Source: Lichenicola sp964247735
GTDB taxonomy: Bacteria > Pseudomonadota > Alphaproteobacteria > Acetobacterales > Acetobacteraceae
Assembly (NCBI GenBank): GCA_964247735.1
Contig: CAXTVS010000003.1
Span: 56,938 to 120,937, forward strand
Direction of reading: 5' to 3'
DNA length: 64,000 bases
Positions 1 to 7,485 of the stretch are shown one piece after another. Position 1 is the stretch's first letter; every line of letters starts with the position of its first letter. The notes under the pieces were generated by a model. It was not told the origin of the DNA, did no database searches, and saw nothing but the letters and a program-made list of their open reading frames with translations. The position numbers and the translations under genes were made by a program.

Positions 1-88
1 AGGCAGGGGTCGAAGTGCGCGCCGCAAAGCCGTTCGGCGGCCCCTACACGGACTGACCTCCCACTCGCACAGCAGCAGGACACGCAAC

Positions 89-571
89 ATGCCCGGTGTA
101 GCAACGGGACAGCGAGCGAAACTGGAAGCTATTCGTGATGCGAACCCGACGGATGTTTGTTGGATTTGGCCGCACGCCACGATGAGTAATGGTTACGGGC
201 ACGTCTGGTGTCCAGACCGCAAAAAGGCGATCAAGGCTCATCGTGCAAGCTATGAGCTATTCTGCGGTTCGATAGATGAAGGCAAGGTCCTCGACCATCT
301 TTGCCGCGTGCGGAACTGCATAAATCCAGCTCATCTGGAGCAGGTTCTACAGTCCGAGAACATGCTGCGTTCCCCGGTCGCGTATCCAGCCATCAATGCG
401 CGCAAGACGCACTGCATTCACGGTCACCCTTTCAGCGGCGAGAACCTTTACGTATCGCCGAGGGAAGGCTCTGGGAAGCGAAGGGGCTGCATGACTTGCA
501 GGCGCACCAATAGACTTCCTGCCGATCTTCGCGCCGCTGAGCGATCTGCTCGCGCCTGCACATCAGCTTAA
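89..571 (+). CDS. HNH endonuclease, phage type (HNH_3-like)
   Basis: A 160-residue protein with an HNH nuclease core of the kind found in phage free-standing homing endonucleases. The segment from about residue 25 (CWIWPHATMSNGYG) through AHRASYELF to DHLCRVRNCINPAHLE carries the His of DHLC and the Asn/His pair of RNCINPAHLE as metal-binding and catalytic residues. A C-terminal Cys/His cluster (CIHGHPF, then CMTC) probably binds zinc. It is predicted to nick or cut double-stranded DNA. It is the first gene of the window and is separated by a short gap from the tightly overlapping chain that follows. The host target is unknown; it could be a mobile intron-like invader of the phage rather than a phage function. 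Confidence 0.85.
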   Translation: MPGVATGQRAKLEAIRDANPTDVCWIWPHATMSNGYGHVWCPDRKKAIKAHRASYELFCGSIDEGKVLDHLCRVRNCINPAHLEQVLQSENMLRSPVAYPAINARKTHCIHGHPFSGENLYVSPREGSGKRRGCMTCRRTNRLPADLRAAERSARACTSA

Positions 572-597
572 CGCCAACGCAAGCCCTGGACATTCCC

Positions 598-792
598 ATG
601 CCCCACAACCTGCACGGCGCCCTCGCCGCCTACACCGAGCACGAGCACGACCGCGCGCTCCCGCCCGGTAACACCCACTGCCGCACCTGCACGACACCGA
701 CCGCCTGCGACCAGGCCGTGCGCTGCCCCGCCCATCCGGACCAGACCGACGACACGACGCTGGTGCGGGTGATGGGGAGCGTCGAGAGATGA
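598..792 (+). CDS. Small Cys/His-rich hypothetical phage protein
   Basis: A 64-residue protein with Cys residues spaced as CRTCTTPTAC and a later RCPAH, which suggests a small zinc-binding fold. I do not recognise the family. Its stop codon overlaps the start of the next gene (ATGA), the first link of a long chain of translationally coupled genes. The start ATG follows the HNH gene by 26 bp. Confidence 0.55.
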   Translation: MPHNLHGALAAYTEHEHDRALPPGNTHCRTCTTPTACDQAVRCPAHPDQTDDTTLVRVMGSVER

Positions 793-1130
793 GCCGCAAG
801 ATCGTGCAGATCAGCAGCACCTTCGACGTGGATGCGTCTCCTCGACCCACCGTCACGGTCATCGCTCTGTGCGACGACGGCACTGTCTGGCAGCAGGAGA
901 CTGCGTACAACAAACCCTGGGAGCGCCTTCCTGCCATTCCGCAGGACGGCCCGGCTGACGATCCGCGCGAGCATCGTATCGTGCGACACCCGGCTCGGTA
1001 TCTCGAACGCAAATACGTCGAGAACCTTGTCCGTCTCGAAGACGGCTGGTGGCGCTATCTGTCAACCGACGTCGACGCTGAGGGTCAGTTCGACAACCTG
1101 CACCGCGCCCGCGCCACCGGTGCCCCATGA
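789..1130 (+). CDS. Hypothetical phage protein
   Basis: A 113-residue soluble protein. The first 50 residues (IVQISSTFDV, then VTVIALCDDGTVWQQ) look like beta strands of a domain frequently annotated as hypothetical in phages and plasmids, where 'alcDDGtvW' resembles a beta-propeller-like or sensor strand pair. No catalytic motif is visible and the function is unknown. It overlaps both neighbours by 4 nt (ATGA), which supports the reading frame and start. Confidence 0.6.
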   Translation: MSRKIVQISSTFDVDASPRPTVTVIALCDDGTVWQQETAYNKPWERLPAIPQDGPADDPREHRIVRHPARYLERKYVENLVRLEDGWWRYLSTDVDAEGQFDNLHRARATGAP

Positions 1131-1303
1131 CCGACTTCACCTGCGACCCGGTCGTCCTGGTCATCGTGCTCACTGTCGGCGTGGCTGTCGGCTTTCTCTT
1201 CGGCACGATCCTCGTCAACGCGGTTGCCGCGCATCACGACCGCAAGATGTTTGACCCGGATACGGGGAAGTTCATCGGGCTGGACCGGAGGGCAAAGCCA
1301 TGA
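1127..1303 (+). CDS. Small single-pass membrane protein of the prophage
   Basis: A 58-residue reading frame beginning ATGA on the stop of the previous gene and ending on the ATGA of the next. Residues about 9-33 form one hydrophobic segment (VVLVIVLTVGVAVGFLFGTI), followed by a charged C-terminus. It is predicted to sit in the inner membrane with a short cytoplasmic tail. No family is recognised. The 4-nt overlaps on both sides are the main argument that it is real. Confidence 0.6.
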   Translation: MTDFTCDPVVLVIVLTVGVAVGFLFGTILVNAVAAHHDRKMFDPDTGKFIGLDRRAKP

Positions 1304-1494
1304 CCTGCCTCGCCCCGATCGGCGGCGACCCCGACGTGTTCAAGCCCGAGCGCATCGACCTCGTCTCCGAGGAAAACGACCTCGCGCGCCTGATCGCACA
1401 GCGGGATCGGTTCGCCGGGATCGTCCGCAGCCTCAACGTTGAGATCCACACGATGGCGCGCCGCATCGCGATCGCGCGCGGAGAGATCACATGA
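1300..1494 (+). CDS. Small helical hypothetical phage protein
   Basis: A 64-residue protein whose second half (ENDLARLIAQRDRFAGIV) is predicted to be a continuous amphipathic helix, so a small coiled-coil or accessory subunit is plausible. The function is unknown. It starts and stops on ATGA overlaps. Confidence 0.55.
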   Translation: MTCLAPIGGDPDVFKPERIDLVSEENDLARLIAQRDRFAGIVRSLNVEIHTMARRIAIARGEIT

Positions 1495-1697
1495 TCGAGC
1501 CCGTCTACCTCAACACGTCCGGCGCCAGGATCACGCTGATGCCCCAGGCGTTCGACACGATCCTGTTATTCAAGGCGCCGGACAGCAGCATCACGGTGAT
1601 GGCGTACCTGTCCGACGCGGACCTGCGGCTGTTCCACGTCGGCATCGGCGCTGTTCTTGAAGCGCGCGCGGCCGATGCCGAGCAGGCGGCGGCGTGA
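1491..1697 (+). CDS. Small hypothetical phage protein
   Basis: A 68-residue protein with alternating hydrophobic stretches (ARITLMPQAF, TILLFKAPD, SITVMAYLSD) that suggest a small beta-rich fold, followed by an alanine-rich helix. No family or motif is recognised. It starts with ATG on the previous stop and its own stop overlaps a GTG start. Confidence 0.55.
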   Translation: MIEPVYLNTSGARITLMPQAFDTILLFKAPDSSITVMAYLSDADLRLFHVGIGAVLEARAADAEQAAA

Positions 1698-1819
1698 CCC
1701 CCGCCCAGATCCGCGCCTGGCTCGTGGCGCACGTCGCCGCGCATCCGGCCGAGTTTGCCGTCGTGCAGGAGCGCGTGACGCGGCAGGTCGAGCGCGTGCA
1801 GGCGGAGGGCGGGCTGTGA
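1694..1819 (+). CDS. Very small helical phage ORF
   Basis: A 41-residue frame starting with GTG on a GTGA overlap and ending on another GTGA overlap. The sequence is short and helical (TPAQIRAWLVAHVAAHPAEF). It fills an otherwise empty 120-bp gap in the coupled gene chain, which is the main support. The function is unknown. Confidence 0.45.
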   Translation: MTPAQIRAWLVAHVAAHPAEFAVVQERVTRQVERVQAEGGL

Positions 1820-2112
1820 GACGCACAGCTATCGCCGTGGCTCTTTCCGTCCCTGCGCTTGCGCCTATCAACTTCGGCCTGTTCTGCCATGGCATGAACG
1901 TGTTCGAGCGCCGTGAACAGGCAGAATACGTCGGCTCTCCGTCGGTCCAGCGAGGCATCTGCGCGCGCCAGGGTCAGGATGCAACAATGTCTGCCGCCTT
2001 CTCTTTGGCAGGGCCAATCAGCACGGCAGCGTCACTGATCATCGATGCGATCAATGACTTTCCGCTCGGCTTTGAATGGAATGTCCGCGTTTGTAAGGGA
2101 TCGGCACCATGA
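1816..2112 (+). CDS. Small secreted or membrane-anchored phage protein
   Basis: A 98-residue protein if started at the GTG that overlaps the previous stop. The N-terminus (RRTAIAVALSVPALAPINFG) looks like a signal peptide or signal anchor. A second hydrophobic stretch lies near residues 62-82 (FSLAGPISTAASLIIDAI). An upstream in-frame start at 1657 would overlap two other genes and is less likely. The function is unknown. Confidence 0.5.
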   Translation: MRRTAIAVALSVPALAPINFGLFCHGMNVFERREQAEYVGSPSVQRGICARQGQDATMSAAFSLAGPISTAASLIIDAINDFPLGFEWNVRVCKGSAP

Positions 2113-2291
2113 CCGCCACCGACGCCCGACGCGCCCAGCTCCTCGCGACCGCGCGCAGCTACGACCGCACCGATCCCGAGTTCGCGCGGCGGATGCGGGA
2201 GCATGCGGAGGCGGTGGAGCGCGAGGTGCCTCGGATCCCGGTCATTCCGGACACGGCGCGGCGGGTTGGGTTTTTGCGGGTGGTGTCGTGA
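2109..2291 (+). CDS. Small charged hypothetical phage protein
   Basis: A 60-residue, arginine-rich helical protein (DARRAQLLATARSYDRTDPE). No family is recognised. It is coupled to both neighbours by 4-nt overlaps (ATGA upstream, GTGA downstream). Confidence 0.5.
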   Translation: MTATDARRAQLLATARSYDRTDPEFARRMREHAEAVEREVPRIPVIPDTARRVGFLRVVS

Positions 2292-2701
2292 GTCGTAGCG
2301 GATATCACGAAGACTACGACGACGAGTGGCGGGCGATCTGTTACCGCGGCGCCGTCAGCGCGGCGATCCGCGGCAAGCGCGGTCAAGCCCTTCTCCAGGC
2401 GCTTGCTGATGCGCTTGATGCGATGCCCGAGAAGAAATTGATCAGCAGCCACCTGAAGGATCCGACGGGGCAGTTCTGCGCGCTCGGCGCGCTCGGAGAG
2501 AGGCAGGGTCTACCGATCGATCAGCTTGATCCAGAGGATCCATATGCCGTCGCAAAGACGTTCAACATTGCGCCCGCCTTGGCTCGCGAGATCGTCTGGG
2601 AAAACGACGAAGCTGCTCCGGACTACGAGATACCTGAGCAACGCTGGAAGCGGATGCGTGCTTGGGTTGAGCGGAGCCTGAGGCGTGTGGTGTCCCCATG
2701 A
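2288..2701 (+). CDS. Hypothetical phage protein
   Basis: A 137-residue protein from the GTG at 2288, which overlaps the previous stop. The centre resembles a small alpha-helical domain seen in many phage hypotheticals, with RGKRGQALLQALADALDAMP followed by LIS, CALGALG and a motif around VWENDEAAP (residues about 100-110). A similar 'RGKRGQAfLrel..ALdamp..rLi....CALGavg' pattern is common in uncharacterised phage genes of proteobacteria. No enzyme motif is seen and the function is unknown. Confidence 0.7.
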   Translation: MSRSGYHEDYDDEWRAICYRGAVSAAIRGKRGQALLQALADALDAMPEKKLISSHLKDPTGQFCALGALGERQGLPIDQLDPEDPYAVAKTFNIAPALAREIVWENDEAAPDYEIPEQRWKRMRAWVERSLRRVVSP

Positions 2702-2949
2702 CCCCGCGCACCGTCACCGCCATCCTCGCCACCGCCCTCCTCTTCCCCGCCGCATCCGTGATCGCCCTGTCCCGTGCCCCATCCGCGCCCGTCGTCATCG
2801 AGGCGCCGCGTGCGAGCGTGCGGCCGGCTGCGGCGTGCGGCCGGGTGTGCCAAGCGGATCCGCTGCCGCTGGCGTCCGGGTGGACCCTGCACGACGGGGT
2901 GGCGACGGGCGGGATGGTGCTGCGCGCCCGGGTCTGGGTGCGGACGTGA
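2698..2949 (+). CDS. Small protein with N-terminal signal sequence
   Basis: An 83-residue protein with an N-terminal hydrophobic stretch (TVTAILATALLFPAASVIAL) that looks like a signal peptide or anchor. Two Cys residues follow (CGRVC). Export to the periplasm is likely, and the role is unknown. It is joined to its neighbours by ATGA and GTGA overlaps. Confidence 0.5.
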   Translation: MTPRTVTAILATALLFPAASVIALSRAPSAPVVIEAPRASVRPAAACGRVCQADPLPLASGWTLHDGVATGGMVLRARVWVRT

Positions 2950-3176
2950 CGGACGCGATCTACGACTACGCGGCCATCCGCAAGGCGATGGAGGAGCGCG
3001 GCGCCGACACCTGGCTGCGCTGCGATCCAAGCGGCGACGCCGGCGCCGTATCCCCAGAGCCGACCTGCTCGCACTGCGAAGGTGGCGGCTGGGAAGCATA
3101 CAGCATCGGCGTCGGCGACCCGCATTTCCGTGAGTGCCCTGAGTGCCACAACCCGGAGGATCACCCATGCCCGTAG
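2946..3176 (+). CDS. Zinc-ribbon-like phage protein
   Basis: A 76-residue protein starting at a GTG that overlaps the previous stop. Two Cys pairs, CSHC near residue 41 and CPEC near residue 65, form a probable four-cysteine zinc ribbon. The acidic helix before it (AIRKAMEERGADTW) may be a contact surface. It is probably a small nucleic-acid- or protein-binding accessory factor; no closer family is recognised. Confidence 0.55.
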   Translation: MTDAIYDYAAIRKAMEERGADTWLRCDPSGDAGAVSPEPTCSHCEGGGWEAYSIGVGDPHFRECPECHNPEDHPCP

Positions 3177-3337
3177 TCGAGCGCGTGGACACCGTCACCG
3201 TCGAAGCCCTCGCGGACGAGATGGTCGCGCTTTTCGGGTCGTCCGGCCCGGTCATGCGGGAGGTCCGTCGGGCGCAGGTCGTGGAGGTGCTGGAGCGGCA
3301 CATCGGCAAGCGGATCGAGGGGGTCGAGCAGCTATGA
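3167..3337 (+). CDS. Small hypothetical phage protein
   Basis: A 56-residue protein beginning MPVVERVDTVTVE. The ATG at 3167 is chosen because a good Shine-Dalgarno (GGAGGA at about 3156-3161) lies at the right distance; an in-frame start at 3143 exists but has none. The body is helical (ALADEMVALFG, REVRRAQVVEVL). The function is unknown. Confidence 0.5.
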   Translation: MPVVERVDTVTVEALADEMVALFGSSGPVMREVRRAQVVEVLERHIGKRIEGVEQL

Positions 3338-3819
3338 GCGCCGCCTTGAAGACCGCCGGCCCCGACATGGCCGCCATCATCGAGGCCGCGCACTCGCAGC
3401 ACATCCGCCCGGCGTCCCTGCGCTGGACCGACGCGCTGCGCGAGGTCCGCGCCGACCCGACCGACCCGGACCGGGCGATCGTGGCCGCGATCCTGGCGCT
3501 CGAGGACCTCGCCTCCGCCGCGAAGGAAACGGCCGCGACGCTCCGCCGCGAGCTGGCCGCGACCATGGAGCACGACGGGACGCTCGCGTACGAAGCGCCG
3601 CATCACACGATCACGCGCAAGGCGGCCGCTCAACTGGTTCAGATCAACGACCGCAAAGCGCTGGCCGCGGCGCATCCCGAACTGATGATCCCGCAGGAAG
3701 ACGAGCCCGACAAGAAAGCGATCGGCAAGCTGCTGCGAGCGAAGAAGCCCGTAGCCGGCTGCACCCTCAGCAACGGTGGTCCTTCAGTGATCACCATCAG
3801 CGCGAAAGGAAGCAAGTGA
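3334..3819 (+). CDS. Siphovirus Gp157-like protein
   Basis: A 161-residue protein. The second half matches the C-terminal signature of the Gp157 family: a long helix (LEDLASAAKETAATLRRELA), a beta hairpin, then ELMIPQEDEPDKKAIGKLL followed by PVAGCTL. Family members end with 'PDKKAIkeaLkaGkeVpGa.l'. Gp157 proteins are encoded next to single-strand annealing recombinases in many temperate phages, and the RecT gene here is the next-but-one gene. Their role is associated with phage recombination or resistance but is not defined biochemically. The start at 3334 is set by the ATGA overlap. The N-terminal 60 residues are less like the family. Confidence 0.75.
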   Translation: MSAALKTAGPDMAAIIEAAHSQHIRPASLRWTDALREVRADPTDPDRAIVAAILALEDLASAAKETAATLRRELAATMEHDGTLAYEAPHHTITRKAAAQLVQINDRKALAAAHPELMIPQEDEPDKKAIGKLLRAKKPVAGCTLSNGGPSVITISAKGSK

Positions 3820-4097
3820 TGCCGTTCCCGGCTCGCATCAACAAGTACGTGCCCGGGCCCGCGTTCGACAACGTGCACCACCTCATCCAGCACATCATGG
3901 ACGGCGGCTGGATCTACGCACGCGGCAAGCTGACCTCGCCAAAGTTTGCGGTCAACTGGTCGCTGCTCAATCTGCGCTACCTCGCGCGCCACGGCAAAAG
4001 CTGTCGCGCCTACATCAACCCCGCTTGGGAAGCTGCCCAGCAGCAGAGCCGCGTCAACACGCAGGTTGATCCCAACCTTGAGGAGATCGTGTTTTGA
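3816..4097 (+). CDS. Hypothetical phage protein between Gp157 and RecT
   Basis: A 93-residue protein containing INKYVPGPAFDNVHHLIQHI and WIYARGKLTSPKFAVNWSL. I do not recognise the family. The start could be the GTG at 3816 (4-nt overlap) or the adjacent ATG at 3819. Its position between Gp157-like and RecT genes suggests a part in the same recombination module (inference). Confidence 0.6.
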   Translation: MMPFPARINKYVPGPAFDNVHHLIQHIMDGGWIYARGKLTSPKFAVNWSLLNLRYLARHGKSCRAYINPAWEAAQQQSRVNTQVDPNLEEIVF

Positions 4098-4948
4098 ACG
4101 CTATCACCACCCAGCAGCCCGCCCGTGCCCGCGCCGTCGGCCCCGTGCTCCAGCCGCAGTCCTTCCAGGAACTCGTCCGGTTCGCCGAGATGGCGGCCGG
4201 CAGCGACCTGATGCCACGCGACTACAAGGGCAAGCCAGCCAACATCATGCTGGCTGTCCAGATGGGCAGCGAACTCGGCCTGTCGCCCATGCAGGCGGTT
4301 CAAAACATTGCCGTGGTGAACGGCCGCCCGTCCGTCTGGGGCGACGCCCTGCTGGGCTTGGTGCGCAACAGCCCGAAGTGCCAGGACGTGGCCGAGACGA
4401 TCACCGGCGAGGGCGACGCCCGCACCGCCACCTGCATCGTCAAGCGGGTCGGCGCTTCCGACACCGTGCGTTCGTTCTCCGTCGCCGACGCCAAGAAGGC
4501 CAGCCTGTGGGGCAAGCAGGGTCCGTGGCAGCAGTATCCGGACCGGATGTTGGCGATGCGCGCCCGCGGGTTCGCCTGCCGCGACGCCTTCCCCGACGTG
4601 CTCAAGGGCCTCATCAGCGCCGAGGAAGCGCAGGACATACCGGCCGACACCTTCCAGGGCACCACCATCCAGACCACCGCCGAGCCGACGCCGCAGCCCA
4701 CGCAGCCGGCCCGCTCCGAGAACCGCCGGCTGACGTTCATGGAGCGCGTCGACGTCTGGCTCGGCCAGTGCAAGGCGGTCGCCGACGTCGACGCTGTCGA
4801 GAACAAGCCGATGGTGCAGCAGGCGCTGTCCGAGGCGCCGCACGAGGTGGTGCACGAGCTCAACGGCAAGCTGGCGGCGAAGCGCGCGGAACTGGACGGC
4901 GCGGACGCGGGCGAGCAGGCCGACGACCTCGACACGATGCCGGAGTGA
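4094..4948 (+). CDS. recT: RecT-family single-strand annealing protein
   Basis: A 284-residue protein starting with TTG on the stop of the previous gene. Residues about 22-190 carry the RecT signature: FQELVRFAEMAAGSDLMP, GKPANIMLAVQMGSELGLSP, then MQAVQNIAVVNGRPSVWGDA, and later WQQYPDRMLAMRARGFACRD. RecT proteins coat single-stranded DNA and anneal complementary strands during phage homologous recombination. The C-terminal third is Pro/Thr- and Ala-rich and probably flexible. No RecE or lambda-Exo-type partner nuclease is visible in the window; it may lie to the left, or the element may use a host nuclease. Confidence 0.88.
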   Translation: MNAITTQQPARARAVGPVLQPQSFQELVRFAEMAAGSDLMPRDYKGKPANIMLAVQMGSELGLSPMQAVQNIAVVNGRPSVWGDALLGLVRNSPKCQDVAETITGEGDARTATCIVKRVGASDTVRSFSVADAKKASLWGKQGPWQQYPDRMLAMRARGFACRDAFPDVLKGLISAEEAQDIPADTFQGTTIQTTAEPTPQPTQPARSENRRLTFMERVDVWLGQCKAVADVDAVENKPMVQQALSEAPHEVVHELNGKLAAKRAELDGADAGEQADDLDTMPE

Positions 4949-4953
4949 GCGAC

Positions 4954-5253
4954 ATGCAGATCCTCGCCCACCAGCTCCTCATCCCCGGCCGCGGCTTCAT
5001 CGACTGCACCCCCGAGGCCGCCGCAGCCGAGCGCCAGCGCGGCGGCGTGGTGCGGGAGCTGGTGGATGCGCGGGAGGTGGAGCGGCTGCTCGCCCTGGCG
5101 GATCAGTTCGATCTCTACGGCAGCGATCAGATTGAATCTCAGAGATTGCATAAGACGAGGGCGGAGAAGCGCGACTGCCAAGTCAAAGCCGAAATATGGG
5201 CTGATGCCGCGAATGAACTACGCACCGCCCTCGCCCAGGACCTCCCGTCATGA
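4954..5253 (+). CDS. Hypothetical phage protein
   Basis: A 99-residue protein, highly charged, with a helical centre (RELVDAREVERLLALADQF). No family is recognised. It is one of the few genes in the chain not overlapping its upstream neighbour (5-nt gap after recT); its stop overlaps the next start by 4 nt. Confidence 0.55.
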   Translation: MQILAHQLLIPGRGFIDCTPEAAAAERQRGGVVRELVDAREVERLLALADQFDLYGSDQIESQRLHKTRAEKRDCQVKAEIWADAANELRTALAQDLPS

Positions 5254-5441
5254 CCGATAGTGAAGCGCTAGGCCGCATCAGCGCAATCGACGCGATGTTC
5301 GACAGTGCCGCCGGCTGGAGCAGCTGGATGGTGTCCTGCGCCAACGAGCGCGAGCACGCAGTTAACCTGCTTAATGCGCGCGGCTATGACATCAAACACA
5401 AATGGCTTGCGCGCACCAGCGATGGCGGGAGGACGTCATGA
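5250..5441 (+). CDS. Small hypothetical phage protein
   Basis: A 63-residue protein (DSEALGRISAIDAMFDSAAG at the N-terminus). No domain is recognised. It starts and stops on ATGA overlaps. Confidence 0.5.
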   Translation: MTDSEALGRISAIDAMFDSAAGWSSWMVSCANEREHAVNLLNARGYDIKHKWLARTSDGGRTS

Positions 5442-6478
5442 CGACCGAGAACGAGCGCGATGTTGTGCGTGAGGCGCTGGAACGCCTGATGCGTGCGGCC
5501 TACGAGGTCTCCCGACTGCACGTCACCAAAGAGGCTGAGTGGCAGAGCCTAGGAGGCGCGTTGATTCTTGCTGATGGCGCGCTTCGGAGCACCGCCCTCG
5601 CCGCCAGCGCAGCGCAGCCCAGCACGTCGGGTGGGGAGGCGCTGCGGGAGGCTTGGTTCCCGGATATCTGGGCAGCGCTTGGCGATATCGATGGCTTACC
5701 GCATGTGCCGGATGAGCCAGAGGTGGGCTATGTCCCGTTCGGCTCATGGCGGAAGCGGACATACGATCTGATCGTCGGCAAGCTCGCCACCTCTCCAGCC
5801 GAGACGGGCAGTGGGGCGACGCCGGTAACGCTCGCGCAGTGTCCGATCGGCCTGTTCAAGCATCCTCGTGGTGGCCTGTGCCTCAAGACCGAGTATGGCA
5901 ACAACGAGGGCAGGATCGACGCCTATATCGTCTCAACCGGCGAATTCTTCTGGGGCGATCCGCCGCAGACAATCGCAAGTCAGCGGGCTCAGATGGTGAC
6001 GCCGGTCCGGCACCCCGACACCACCCCGGCTGCGAGCGGGCAGGCGGTGGCGCAGGAGCATCGTTTTTATGCTCCGGATGCAAACACAAAGGATGCGCCG
6101 CTCGGAAGTGTTGTTTCTTTTGTGCATGGGCCTGACCCGTTGAACGTCTTTGCAATGCTGAAGGTTAGAGGCCATGAGCAAAGTAAGATGATAGATGCTT
6201 GGGCTGCTTATCCGCGTGAGATGCAAGCATACGCTAAGCGATGCCTGAAGCGTGCCACCCATCCCGCCCCCAGCGCGGCGTCGGTTCGGGCGGAGCTTCT
6301 GACCGATTTGATGACGGTTCGTCACGAAGTGTTCGGCACGGCCGCTGGCGATTGCCCTGATCCCTTCGCCGATTTCGACCGTGCTGTGGAACTGAAAGGT
6401 ATGCTCAGCAGGGTCATAGAGGAACTGCGCGCCCTCCAGACGCCGCAGGCATCGCGGGAGGGTCGGGCGGATGGTTGA
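5438..6478 (+). CDS. Composite hypothetical phage protein
   Basis: A 346-residue protein that looks assembled from several short modules joined by Ala/Pro/Ser-rich linkers. They are an N-terminal helical segment (VREALERLMRAAYEVSRLHV), a middle segment around residues 130-190 with CPIGLFKHPRGGLCLKTEYG and FFWGDPPQTI, a segment near residue 210 (HRFYAPDANTKDAP), and a helical C-terminus. The linkers (for example HPDTTPAASGQAV and THPAPSAASVRAE) resemble the spacer peptides at other gene ends in this cluster. No enzyme motif is recognised. Modular shuffling is a plausible origin (inference). Confidence 0.65.
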   Translation: MTTENERDVVREALERLMRAAYEVSRLHVTKEAEWQSLGGALILADGALRSTALAASAAQPSTSGGEALREAWFPDIWAALGDIDGLPHVPDEPEVGYVPFGSWRKRTYDLIVGKLATSPAETGSGATPVTLAQCPIGLFKHPRGGLCLKTEYGNNEGRIDAYIVSTGEFFWGDPPQTIASQRAQMVTPVRHPDTTPAASGQAVAQEHRFYAPDANTKDAPLGSVVSFVHGPDPLNVFAMLKVRGHEQSKMIDAWAAYPREMQAYAKRCLKRATHPAPSAASVRAELLTDLMTVRHEVFGTAAGDCPDPFADFDRAVELKGMLSRVIEELRALQTPQASREGRADG

Positions 6479-7022
6479 GCGCGTCCATGTCCTGAAGACC
6501 GACCCTGAGCCGTTCCAGCACATGCTAGACGGGCGCAAGACGGCCGAGGTCCGATACAACGACCGAGGCTTTGAGGTAGGCGACACGCTCGATCTTCGCG
6601 AGTTTGATCCGCTGTTCCAGACTTGGAGTGGGCGCGCCCTCTGCCGCAAGATCACGCATATCCTGACTGGCTACGGGCTGCCTGCCGGCACTGTCATGCT
6701 ATCACTTGCGCACATAACGCCGCCCGACCCGCAGCGTGCGGAGGCGGCAGCGCGCGCTTTGATCGATCACCATGCACCTTCGTATGAACTGCCTTTCGAT
6801 AGTATGACGCCTTCGCGCAAGCGGTTTTGGACGGACGCTGCCACAGCCGCCCTCTCCGCCGCCGACGCCGTCCAGCCGACGAGGCAGGATGCGGTGCAAG
6901 CCCGGTTGCTCGCCGTGGTCCGGTATTGCGTGGACAACCCGGACTTCGACAGCGAGACGCTAGACAAGATGGCGCGCGCCGCCCTCGCCACGACCACCGA
7001 CGCAGCGGGAGGTGGATCATGA
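6471..7022 (+). CDS. DUF3850 (ASCH/PUA-like) protein with extra C-terminal segment
   Basis: A 183-residue protein. Residues about 5-80 match DUF3850: HVLKTDPEPFQHMLDGRKTA, then EVRYNDRGFEVGDTLDLREF and the closing ITHILTGYGLPAGTVMLSLA. The family belongs to the ASCH/PUA-like superfamily and is proposed to bind RNA or modified nucleotides. It is common in phages, but no activity is proven. Residues 85-183 do not belong to the DUF and look like a separate helical appendix, ending in an Ala/Thr-rich linker. It overlaps the previous gene by 8 nt. Confidence 0.82.
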   Translation: MVERVHVLKTDPEPFQHMLDGRKTAEVRYNDRGFEVGDTLDLREFDPLFQTWSGRALCRKITHILTGYGLPAGTVMLSLAHITPPDPQRAEAAARALIDHHAPSYELPFDSMTPSRKRFWTDAATAALSAADAVQPTRQDAVQARLLAVVRYCVDNPDFDSETLDKMARAALATTTDAAGGGS

Positions 7023-7303
7023 AGCGCGCAGCCGAGCCGGATCCGCGTGTTGTCGTGCGTCAGTCAGTCGAGGTCACGCTGTCGACAGAGGAGGTCAGCC
7101 ACGCTCTGCGCTGCTGGCTTGCGCACCATCTCACGTCGATGCCGTCTTACGGTGTCCCGCACCCCAAGGGCTTTTCCGATATCGCCGTCCTCTATCAGAT
7201 TGAGGGCGATGGCGGCTTCTATGGTGTGACGCTGAAGTATGAGCCCACGGCGGCAGAACAGCACCCCACCGACGCACCGGACGGCAGGGAGACGGGGCGA
7301 TGA
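7019..7303 (+). CDS. Hypothetical phage protein ending in a repeated linker
   Basis: A 94-residue protein with a core VEVTLSTEEVSHALRCWLAH and IEGDGGFYGVTLKYEPTAAE that looks like a small alpha/beta domain. The last 13 residues (HPTDAPDGRETGR) are encoded by a sequence that recurs at 8032-8070, where the same reading phase gives PTDAPDGGEAGR plus a stop. The function is unknown. Confidence 0.6.
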   Translation: MKRAAEPDPRVVVRQSVEVTLSTEEVSHALRCWLAHHLTSMPSYGVPHPKGFSDIAVLYQIEGDGGFYGVTLKYEPTAAEQHPTDAPDGRETGR

Positions 7304-7485
7304 GTATACGCAGGATTTTGCCGCGTCGAGCGCAACGCAAGACCAAGCCGTGGCCTGTCAAGATGCACCTTCTGCTCAACCGTCCTCGGCCGCGTAGGCA
7401 CCCCCCACTGGCCTATATGCTGGAGCGTCGCCGGATCGCGCGTGCGCAGAAGTCAGGGATCGCGCTGATGAGGCTTTGGTTATGA
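7300..7485 (+). CDS. Small basic phage protein
   Basis: A 61-residue, strongly basic protein (IRRILPRRAQRKTKPWPVKM), consistent with nucleic-acid binding but with no recognised family. It is coupled by ATGA overlaps on both sides. Confidence 0.45.
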   Translation: MSIRRILPRRAQRKTKPWPVKMHLLLNRPRPRRHPPLAYMLERRRIARAQKSGIALMRLWL

